This document shows positions 1 to 5,405 of a stretch of 5,405 bases of DNA, piece after piece; position 1 is the stretch's first letter; each line of letters opens with the position of its first letter. The notes under the pieces were generated by a model. It was not told the origin of the DNA. It ran no database searches and saw only the letters and a list, made by a program, of their open reading frames with translations. The position numbers and the translations under genes are program-made. Origin of the DNA: Lactobacillaceae bacterium UBA639. Lineage in GTDB: Bacteria; Bacillota; Bacilli; Lactobacillales; Lactobacillaceae. Location: contig DBOT01000058.1 of the NCBI GenBank assembly GCA_002299975.1, forward strand, positions 1 to 5,405. Reading direction: 5' to 3'.

Positions 1-1967
1 AAGGCAACCACGACCTGTGGATCATTCGATGGTGCATAACCGGCGAAACTCAGGGTCGTCGTCTTATGACCTTCCGAAACCGTTTCGGCCGTCCCGGTCT
101 TCCCGGAAATTGACGGCTTAACGCTGGCCAACGGCTTACCAGTAATGTAAGTGTTGGAACCGTGAACCACTTGGTAGAGTCCTTGGTGAACCACGTCAAA
201 GTATGACTTTGGTGCTGGAATTACCTGTTGAACCTGTGGCTGAGTCGTGTACTCTACTGGTCCCAGCTTACCATTGCTTTGGGTTCCCCGAATTTCCTTA
301 ACAATGTAAGGCCGCATCCGGTTACCACCGTTGGCAATGGTTGACATGTACTGGGCAAGTTGGATAGTGGTGTAACCATCATAGTTCCCGTAGGCTAAGT
401 CCAGTGCCGAACCAATGTGCTTGGCGTCAGATGGACCGGTGTAACCAGTCGTCTCCCCTGGCAGGTCCACCCCAGTCTTTTGACCAAGGCCGAACATGTT
501 GAAGTAGTATCTTTCCTTAGCAAAGATGCTTGGCTTCAGCGTCATTGGGGCGTTGTCATGGTAGTCCATTCCCCCTTCCTTCATGATCAGTTGCATCATG
601 TAGGAGTTTGAGGAAACTTCCAAGGCCGTTGGGGCATTGACCGCCATGTCGGCCGAACCACCGTGGTTAAACCAGGAACTCTTGGCCGAGATCCCTTCCA
701 CCTTAATTGGCCGATCGACCAGGGTGTTGTTGGTAGGCGTAATGACCTTACTCATCAAGCCTCCCATCACTGTAGCGGGCTTAACAACGGACCCCATCGT
801 GATTGGGTGATTAATGGCCCCAATCTGGTCATCCGTTTGTTTACCAGTCTTCGGGTCCCGGTCAATTCCGGCCATCGCCAGGATAGCCCCAGTGTGTGGG
901 TTCATAACCACTGCATATACCCCAGAGGAGTAGGCATTCCCTGAAGCAGCATAGTTGTCCTTCAGGATCTGCTGAACCCGCTGCTGGAACTTGGAGTTAA
1001 CCGTCAGGACCAGGTTGTCACCCTTTTTACCAGGGTACTTAACAACTTCCTTGGTAACATTATTACCATTCGTCGTAACCTCGGTCTGTGACTTGGAACC
1101 AGCTAAGGTTGCTTGGTATTCCTGTTCGAGGTAACTCTGCCCCACACTATCGTTCCGGGAGTAACCCTGGGAAAGCAGGCTGTTAACCTCATCACTTGGC
1201 AAACCAGTAGTAGAAACTGTCCCGGTCAGACTCTGAATACTCTTGCCCTGTGGATAATTCCGCGTCCAAGCGGTCCCGATCTTAACCCCAGGCATCTCGT
1301 TAAGGTGTTCACCAACCGCCGCCAGTTCGCCAGCGGTAACCCCGGTCTCCTTAATGTAGGTTGTTGACAGTGAGTAGGCCCCGCTCATGGCTGCATAGAT
1401 CCGGGCATTGTTCTTCTGTTGACTAGTCAGGTGCCAAGCATCCGGATGACTGTTCAGGTAGTTAAGGGCTTTATCATACTTGTCGTCATCGCTATCACTA
1501 CTACTGGTCTTGACGTGCTTGAGGACGCTATTTAATCGTCCCTTATCAGCCAGATAGTAGTCCTCTTCGTTCCGATCGGTCAGGCGGGAGTTCTTGTTAG
1601 TAACTGTCACATACCTACCCAAGCGGTTGGCGATCTTGTAAAGGTCGTCAGTCGTGACATTGGAACCCTTCGTATAGGTGATTGCCTGGTGAGTCTGATT
1701 ACCAACCATAACATTTCCCTGGGAATCATAAATCATCCCCCGCTGGACGTTATTGGTCTGAATCGAAGTATCTGAACGCTTAACCTCCGCCTTATATGCC
1801 GTCCCATTCAGGACTTGCAGATAAAAGAGCCGGGCCGTCAGTGCCAGCAACAGGATGCCGACAATCCACAGCAGGAAGTTCAGCCGAAACGGAATTACCG
1901 ACTGTGCGCTACGCTTCTTTCGATTTTGCGAATTAAATAATCTTTTTATTCGATCAAAGACTTTCAC
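1..1967 (-). CDS. pbp2b: Class B penicillin-binding protein (PBP2b-like transpeptidase), 3' end cut by window edge
   Basis: This membrane-anchored D,D-transpeptidase cross-links peptidoglycan outside the cell. The window shows 655 codons from the start; the frame is still open at position 1, so the C-terminus lies outside. A basic cytoplasmic tail (about residues 6-22) is followed by one membrane segment (about 29-50), and an RGMIYDSQG motif (76-84) opens the dimerisation domain typical of class B PBPs. All three active-site motifs are present: SVVK (Ser393 nucleophile, Lys396), SSN (452-454) and KTGT (from Lys623). Their positions and spacing closely match pneumococcal PBP2b (Ser386, SSN 443-445, KTG 615-617), which I recall from family knowledge, and this favours PBP2b over the division enzyme PBP2x. 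I see no glycosyltransferase domain. A Ser/Asp-rich stretch (155-162) sits in the N-terminal domain. GTG at 1967-1965 is chosen because an in-frame TAA lies three codons upstream and a Shine-Dalgarno site precedes it. The subfamily name is inference. Confidence 0.93.
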   Translation of the reverse strand, partial: MKVFDRIKRLFNSQNRKKRSAQSVIPFRLNFLLWIVGILLLALTARLFYLQVLNGTAYKAEVKRSDTSIQTNNVQRGMIYDSQGNVMVGNQTHQAITYTKGSNVTTDDLYKIANRLGRYVTVTNKNSRLTDRNEEDYYLADKGRLNSVLKHVKTSSSDSDDDKYDKALNYLNSHPDAWHLTSQQKNNARIYAAMSGAYSLSTTYIKETGVTAGELAAVGEHLNEMPGVKIGTAWTRNYPQGKSIQSLTGTVSTTGLPSDEVNSLLSQGYSRNDSVGQSYLEQEYQATLAGSKSQTEVTTNGNNVTKEVVKYPGKKGDNLVLTVNSKFQQRVQQILKDNYAASGNAYSSGVYAVVMNPHTGAILAMAGIDRDPKTGKQTDDQIGAINHPITMGSVVKPATVMGGLMSKVITPTNNTLVDRPIKVEGISAKSSWFNHGGSADMAVNAPTALEVSSNSYMMQLIMKEGGMDYHDNAPMTLKPSIFAKERYYFNMFGLGQKTGVDLPGETTGYTGPSDAKHIGSALDLAYGNYDGYTTIQLAQYMSTIANGGNRMRPYIVKEIRGTQSNGKLGPVEYTTQPQVQQVIPAPKSYFDVVHQGLYQVVHGSNTYITGKPLASVKPSISGKTGTAETVSEGHKTTTLSFAGYAPSNDPQVVVA

Positions 1968-1979
1968 AAGAACTTAATT

Positions 1980-1985
1980 CTCCTT
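1980..1985 (-). promoter_or_regulatory. Ribosome binding site of the PBP gene
   Basis: On the minus strand AAGGAG lies 12 bases before the GTG at 1967. The spacing is on the long side, and the start codon is not ATG, so translation may be moderate. No alternative start exists between this site and the GTG: the intervening in-frame codons are TAA, GTT and CTT. Confidence 0.75.
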
Positions 1986-2004
1986 CAATTGTAGTGACGA
2001 TATT

Positions 2005-2013
2005 ATTTTACCA
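2005..2013 (-). promoter_or_regulatory. Extended -10 promoter for the PBP gene
   Basis: Read on the minus strand, TGG directly precedes TAAAAT (hexamer at 2010-2005), giving an extended -10 element of the TGn type. No good -35 hexamer is found 16-18 bases upstream, which fits an extended -10 promoter. Transcription would begin near 1998, giving a leader of about 31 bases before the GTG. It is predicted from sequence pattern only. Confidence 0.5.
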
Positions 2014-2050
2014 AATTTTATTGTTGGGCGCAGAGGACCCTTCCACTACT

Positions 2051-2113
2051 AACTTAAGAATAATACTCTTTATTTATGAAAAAATGAACACTTAAGTCTC
2101 ATGATTTACTTAA
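2051..2113. repeat. Three short ACTTAA repeats in the divergent intergenic region
   Basis: ACTTAA occurs at 2052-2057, 2090-2095 and 2108-2113; the first two are extended to the palindromic core CTTAAG. The intervals between starts are 38 and 18 bases. They lie between the two divergent promoters, where a shared regulator could bind, but the sequence is AT-rich and such hexamers can arise by chance. I do not recognise a known operator here. Confidence 0.25.
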
Positions 2114-2119
2114 ATTTAA

Positions 2120-2158
2120 TTGTCCGGGACGACTTCTCGTGTAAGATCGTTATATAAT
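2120..2158 (+). promoter_or_regulatory. Promoter region of yfhO
   Basis: A perfect TATAAT lies at 2153-2158 but has no convincing -35 hexamer at 17 or 18 bases. A second reading is TTGTCC (2120-2125), a 16-base spacer, and TAAGAT (2142-2147). Either choice places the transcription start between about 2154 and 2165 and leaves a leader of 30-41 bases before the GTG at 2195. A small inverted repeat (ACGA, 4-base gap, TCGT; 2129-2140) falls within the region. Which hexamers are used cannot be decided from the sequence. Confidence 0.5.
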
Positions 2159-2178
2159 ATTCAGCAATACTTAATAAG

Positions 2179-2187
2179 GGAAGGAAA
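2179..2187 (+). promoter_or_regulatory. Ribosome binding site that fixes the yfhO start
   Basis: GGAAGGAAA sits with its last G 10 bases before the GTG at 2195-2197. It is the only purine-rich Shine-Dalgarno-like site near the 5' end of the frame. The farther upstream TTG at 2120 has no such site before it; the preceding bases are AT-rich. Confidence 0.7.
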
Positions 2188-2194
2188 ACTCGTT

Positions 2195-4798
2195 GTGAAT
2201 CGCCAGAATTGGAAAAAGCAGCATGCATTGATATTGACCGGGAGCTTCTTAATCCCGGTCATCCTCATGGGAGCCTACTTTGCCTATCGTCAGATGGCCC
2301 CCTTTGGCCCTAGTAGCCTCTTAACGGTTGACCTCGGTCAGCAATACGTTGACTTCTTTGCCTACTTTCGTAATATCATCCTTCACCACCCCAGCGCTCT
2401 CTTCTACTCATTTAGCAAGGGACTGGGTGGGGAGATGTTGGGGACAAACGCCTATTACCTCTTCAGTCCCCTCAACCTGATCCTCCTCTTCTTCCCCGGT
2501 AAGTGGCTGACCAGCGGCATTATGGTCCTCACCCTGGTCCGCTACGGATTGGCAGGGCTTACCTTTGCCTGGTTGCTTTTGCGGACCCGACTTCAGAATG
2601 GCTTTCGGATCTGGGCTTTCAGTACCGCCTATGCCCTGAACGGTTGGATGATCGCTAACCAACTCAACATGATCTGGCTTGACGCCATGATTATTCTACC
2701 ATTGATTATCTGGGGCTTGCTCAAGCTCATCCACGATGGTCGGCTGGGGACCTACATCGCCTGGCTAGCCGTCATGATGATTGATAACTACTACATGGCT
2801 TGGATGATCTGCCTGTTTACAATCCTGGTTGTCCTTTGGCAACTGCCAACATTAGCGGACTGGCGGACCCGATTACGAGCAACTGGACGTTACCTGGCTA
2901 GTTCCGTTGCCAGTGCCGGGATTGCGGCAATCACTCTTTTACCGACCTTCTACGCCCTGACCACCAGCAAGGGGACCTACACCGAAACCGCCATCAGTAG
3001 TAAGCTGGAATACCAGCCGCTTAAGATGCTCGGCAAGCTGGTTCCCGGTTCGTTTGACTTCAACCAGATGCCTAGTGGGCAACCCAATATTTATATTGGG
3101 ATGTTACTCATGATTGGTGCTGGCCTCTACTTCTTTAACTCCCGGGTCAAGTGGTCACAGCGATTGGTCGCTGGTCTGGTTACCATCTTCTTCATCCTGT
3201 CATTCTGCTACGAACCGCTGGACCTCCTTTGGCACGCTGGGCAGTTCCCAGTCTGGTACCCATACCGGTTCTCATTTATCTTTGCCTTCTGGTGCATCCT
3301 ACTCGCGGCCCGGGTATTGCAACCATCCTACCAACTTCAATGGCCGGGCGCCCTGGCAATCTTGATAATCAGTGGGCTTGTCTTCTGGCTGACTGGTCAG
3401 CTCAAACTTTCGTACCTCTCAACCAGTCAACGGCTCATCGGCCTGGGCTTTGTTGTGGTCTCGCTGGCTGCGCTGATGATTGCCCGACGGAACTCACCGC
3501 GCCTGTACGATTTCTTAATCGTCTTGATCGTCGCCTGTGACGTGGGTACCAGTGCCTTCACTAGTCTCAACAAGATTGCCTATGTCTCCCAGGACGAGTT
3601 TGGCAAATACACCCAGCAGCTTGACCAGGCCAGCCGGCAGCTAAAGCGCCATGATTCAGGGTTTTACCGTATCGCTAAGACCTTCATGCGAACAAAGGAT
3701 GACCCTATGCAAGGCGACTTCTACTCCGCTGACCACTTTGGTTCCACGCTGGAGCCGCCAATCCCGGCATTCATGGGAGCAATTGGTCAACCAGCCGGAG
3801 ATGGTTTTGTCAGTTATGACAACGGGACCCAGGTTAGTGATGCCCTACTCGGTTTTAAGTATACGATGACCGCCCGGCACCACGGAATCGAAAATGGTGA
3901 CCAGATTATGCCACTATCTGGCTACCGGCCGGATTGGACCCGGCTGCCAAAGGTTGACCAAACTAAGATGATCACCAGTCGGAAGAATGCAGCGGCCCTA
4001 CCAATCGCGTTCGGGGCTAGTTCAGAAATCTTCCAGCTGGGTAAGGCCACCTTAGATCCCCTTAGCTACCAGTCACAGATCTTCCAGGCATTGGCCGGAC
4101 GACCGATCAACCAGCCACTGTTTACCGTCCAGAACTTCACTTCGGTTCAGTTCAACAATGTACAGGCTGCTCACCAGATTACAGGAACTACCTTCAGAAA
4201 ACAGAATCTCCTGAAGCCGGCCACCATTAAACTGAAATTCACCCCGCCGACTAATGACTCCTATTACCTGACCCTCGGGCCTGAGGTTAAGGATAGTGCC
4301 ACCATTAGCTTAAACCGTCGGGACTTCAGTCAGTACGATACCTACCGGGACACCGTGGTGATCAACCTGGCCCACCACCAGAAGGGCAAACCAGTGACGA
4401 TCACCTTCCGTCTCAAGAAGACCAGTGCCAGGTTGCAGAACGTTAGCGTCTATTGCCTGAAGCAGCGGGCCTTCAATAATAGTCTGAAGGCCCTTCAACA
4501 GTCCCCACTGAAGATCCAAAAGGCAACGCCAACGAGTATCAAGGGAACGGTCCACATCCATCATGGCCAGTCTACTCTCATGACGACTATTCCCGCAGCC
4601 ACCGGTTGGCACGTGCGTATCGATGGCCAACGGGTTCAGCCGCGAACCGTCATCAGCACCTTCATGGCCCTGCCAATTACCAGCGGTACCCACCAGGTTG
4701 AATTCTACTACCGGCCACCATTCTTGATTCTCGGTGCAGTAATCACCGTCATCAGCCTTGGCTTGACCTGTTATGTTACTAGACGACAACGCTACTAA
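2195..4798 (+). CDS. yfhO: YfhO-family membrane protein, probable GT-C-type glycosyltransferase for cell-envelope polymers
   Basis: This 867-residue polytopic protein has the hallmarks of the YfhO family. The first membrane segment (about 11-31) leads into an outer loop with SLLTVDLGQQYVDFF, whose Asp46 and Asp53 are candidate catalytic or binding acids, as in GT-C enzymes. Further landmarks are WLDAMI (161-166), DNYYMAWM (197-204), QPNIYIG (296-302) and WYPYRFSF (354-361). About a dozen hydrophobic helices fill the first 455 or so residues. A large extracytoplasmic part follows, with FYRI at 490 and LLGFKY at 551-556. It ends in YYRPPF, a last helix (about 843-860) and a basic tail. In Bacillus and Listeria, YfhO-type proteins move sugars from undecaprenyl-phosphate carriers onto lipoteichoic acid; the same role here is inference. 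The CsbB- and GtcA-like partners that would load the carrier are not in this window. The frame is open back to a TTG at 2120, but GTG at 2195 is preferred because it has the ribosome site and lies downstream of the promoter. Length fits the family. Confidence 0.92.
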   Translation: MNRQNWKKQHALILTGSFLIPVILMGAYFAYRQMAPFGPSSLLTVDLGQQYVDFFAYFRNIILHHPSALFYSFSKGLGGEMLGTNAYYLFSPLNLILLFFPGKWLTSGIMVLTLVRYGLAGLTFAWLLLRTRLQNGFRIWAFSTAYALNGWMIANQLNMIWLDAMIILPLIIWGLLKLIHDGRLGTYIAWLAVMMIDNYYMAWMICLFTILVVLWQLPTLADWRTRLRATGRYLASSVASAGIAAITLLPTFYALTTSKGTYTETAISSKLEYQPLKMLGKLVPGSFDFNQMPSGQPNIYIGMLLMIGAGLYFFNSRVKWSQRLVAGLVTIFFILSFCYEPLDLLWHAGQFPVWYPYRFSFIFAFWCILLAARVLQPSYQLQWPGALAILIISGLVFWLTGQLKLSYLSTSQRLIGLGFVVVSLAALMIARRNSPRLYDFLIVLIVACDVGTSAFTSLNKIAYVSQDEFGKYTQQLDQASRQLKRHDSGFYRIAKTFMRTKDDPMQGDFYSADHFGSTLEPPIPAFMGAIGQPAGDGFVSYDNGTQVSDALLGFKYTMTARHHGIENGDQIMPLSGYRPDWTRLPKVDQTKMITSRKNAAALPIAFGASSEIFQLGKATLDPLSYQSQIFQALAGRPINQPLFTVQNFTSVQFNNVQAAHQITGTTFRKQNLLKPATIKLKFTPPTNDSYYLTLGPEVKDSATISLNRRDFSQYDTYRDTVVINLAHHQKGKPVTITFRLKKTSARLQNVSVYCLKQRAFNNSLKALQQSPLKIQKATPTSIKGTVHIHHGQSTLMTTIPAATGWHVRIDGQRVQPRTVISTFMALPITSGTHQVEFYYRPPFLILGAVITVISLGLTCYVTRRQRY

Positions 4799-4805
4799 AA
4801 AAAAT

Positions 4806-4838
4806 AGCCACTCAGGAAAACTCCTGGGTGACTTTTTT
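4806..4838. terminator. Bidirectional rho-independent terminator between convergent genes
   Basis: A stem with arms 4809-4817 and 4822-4830 and loop AAAC has nine pairs in the plus-strand RNA, one of them a G-U wobble. It is followed by six T (4833-4838). The plus-strand stem begins about 10 bases after the yfhO stop. On the minus strand the same stem has one C-A mismatch and is followed by T, A and a run of eight T (the A run at 4797-4804), so it can also stop transcription from the HesB-like gene, which ends at 4844. Confidence 0.9.
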
Positions 4839-4843
4839 ATTTA

Positions 4844-5239
4844 TTAGTGTTCAAAGTGTTGCGAGGCACCCGTCGAAGCGTCGGCCTGGTTATCGGAGTG
4901 ATCATCTTGGTCACTCTTCATTCCGGCAACATCTGGTGCTTCATTCTTGTCTTCATGCTGAAAGTGAAAGACCGGACCGTCCTCATTGGCATCCACGGTT
5001 GTGATCAGGCGGGTAAAGAACCACTCATCGACCTCGTTAACGTGGTAGTTGATCCCATCTTTGACCACTTCCAGTACGGGGTCAATCGGGTGGTTATCCT
5101 TGGCAAAGGCCTGGGAGAAGCCGTGGTGAACCTCCGTCCGACCATAGACCTTACCATAGAACTTAATTCCATCCCCTGGCTTCAGATCCATCTCGTTCTT
5201 GAACCATTCGTTAGCGGCATCGGTAACAATTAACTTCAT
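4844..5239 (-). CDS. HesB/YneR-like small protein, cysteine-free, with acidic tail
   Basis: This 131-residue protein resembles the HesB/IscA-fold group called YneR or 'HesB-like' in Firmicutes. The opening MKLIVTDAANEWFKNEM, the following LKPGDGIKFYGKVYG, the HHGFSQAFA segment (38-46) and the VDEWFF motif (70-75) fit that group. A-type iron-sulfur carriers use three conserved cysteines; this protein has none, so a classical cluster-scaffold role is unlikely. The family's function is not established. The core of about 91 residues is near the usual length of roughly 95. The last 40 residues are an extra hydrophilic tail (92-131) with ten Asp/Glu and five His, probably disordered. The protein is likely cytoplasmic, since I see no signal peptide or membrane segment. 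ATG at 5239-5237 has a strong ribosome site. It is convergent with yfhO and appears to be transcribed alone. Confidence 0.85.
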   Translation of the reverse strand: MKLIVTDAANEWFKNEMDLKPGDGIKFYGKVYGRTEVHHGFSQAFAKDNHPIDPVLEVVKDGINYHVNEVDEWFFTRLITTVDANEDGPVFHFQHEDKNEAPDVAGMKSDQDDHSDNQADASTGASQHFEH

Positions 5240-5247
5240 ACTTAAAT

Positions 5248-5254
5248 CCCCTTT
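5248..5254 (-). promoter_or_regulatory. Ribosome binding site of the HesB-like gene
   Basis: AAAGGGG on the minus strand ends 8 bases before the ATG at 5239. The spacing is normal and no competing in-frame start is needed, which supports the ATG as the true start. Confidence 0.75.
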
Positions 5255-5272
5255 ACTCGTTTGACTAGTTTT

Positions 5273-5281
5273 ATGATAGCA
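5273..5281 (-). promoter_or_regulatory. Probable extended -10 promoter of the HesB-like gene
   Basis: On the minus strand TGC directly precedes TATCAT (hexamer at 5278-5273), forming an extended -10 element. The position 17 bases upstream reads TACCTT, a poor -35. Transcription would start near 5266, giving a leader of about 27 bases. A consensus TTGACA farther upstream (5389-5384) is too far from this -10 to pair with it. Confidence 0.45.
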
Positions 5282-5405
5282 CTTTCATACTGCTAAAGGT
5301 ACCATCTGGCGAGTAAAATGCCAAGCAATCTGCCTATGTCAGTCGGTGGTTCAGGAATTGTATCCACGATAGTCAGAAACGTATGTCAACCACCACGCCC
5401 TAAAG
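5282..5405. other. Unassigned upstream segment with short repeats
   Basis: No gene can be supported here. TATGTCA occurs twice (5335-5341 and 5382-5388), and GGTGGTT (5345-5351) is complementary to AACCACC (5388-5394), a seven-base inverted repeat 36 bases apart. A TTGACA hexamer on the minus strand (5389-5384) has its nearest -10-like TACAAT (5362-5357) 21 bases away, which is too far for a normal promoter. A minus-strand frame entering from the right edge ends at a TGA at 5353-5351 after 17 residues; it could be the tail of a neighbouring gene but is too short to judge. Confidence 0.3.

Noticed and set aside
417..1367. Three plus-strand open frames (64, 93 and 84 codons) within the PBP region
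   Set aside because: They are antisense to the PBP gene, whose frame carries all three catalytic motifs.
2051..2113. ACTTAA repeats as a CiaR-type two-component operator
   Set aside because: The known CiaR site has two TTTAAG-like hexamers five bases apart in direct order; the spacings here (38 and 18 bases between starts) do not fit.
3114..3540. Two overlapping plus-strand frames of 83 and 129 codons inside yfhO
   Set aside because: They are out-of-frame readings of the membrane-helix region of yfhO; composition is random-looking.
4310..4789. Minus-strand open frame of 159 codons opposite the end of yfhO
   Set aside because: It lies wholly within the conserved yfhO frame, has no recognisable protein pattern and no upstream ribosome site.
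4847..5233. Plus-strand open frame of 128 codons opposite the HesB-like gene
   Set aside because: It is the mirror of a well-supported gene with family resemblance, ribosome site and promoter; the plus-strand frame has no ribosome site and starts just after the terminator.
5351..5404. Minus-strand frame entering from the right edge and ending at TGA, possible tail of an upstream gene
   Set aside because: Only 17 residues are visible, with no recognisable motif and no clear terminator after it.
5318..5405. Plus-strand ATG with an open frame running off the right edge (29 codons)
   Set aside because: It has no clear Shine-Dalgarno site, and an 88-base open stretch is easily due to chance.

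Overview
The window looks like an ordinary chromosomal segment of a low-GC Gram-positive bacterium (Firmicutes), most likely a Lactobacillaceae member of the Limosilactobacillus or neighbouring type. The basis is threefold. There is a monofunctional class B penicillin-binding protein of the streptococcal/lactobacillal PBP2b kind, a YfhO-family membrane protein, and a small HesB/YneR-like protein. Shine-Dalgarno sequences are strong and purine-rich, and the coding regions have a moderate base composition of roughly half GC by eye. The genus is inference; nothing in the window fixes it.

Layout: positions 1-1967 (minus strand) hold most of a PBP2b-like transpeptidase whose last few dozen residues lie beyond the left edge. 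Positions 1968-2194 are a divergent intergenic region with an extended -10 promoter firing left into the PBP gene and a TATAAT-type promoter firing right. Positions 2195-4798 (plus strand) encode an 867-residue YfhO-family polytopic membrane protein. A bidirectional terminator at about 4806-4838 separates it from a convergent minus-strand gene at 4844-5239, a 131-residue HesB/YneR-like protein with no cysteine and an acidic, histidine-bearing tail. Positions 5240-5405 carry that gene's ribosome binding site and probable promoter, plus about 120 bases of unassigned upstream DNA.

How the genes fit together: the PBP and YfhO both act at the cell envelope and are transcribed divergently. The PBP cross-links peptidoglycan, and by family knowledge this PBP2b type serves lateral or peripheral synthesis. 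YfhO proteins are GT-C-like enzymes, shown in Bacillus and Listeria relatives to glycosylate lipoteichoic acid or related polymers on the outer face of the membrane. The HesB-like gene has no evident functional link and is insulated by the terminator. No mobile element, CRISPR array, tRNA, rRNA or defence system was seen. The main points worth a second look are the start of yfhO, the cysteine-free HesB-like protein with its tail, and the shared divergent promoter region.
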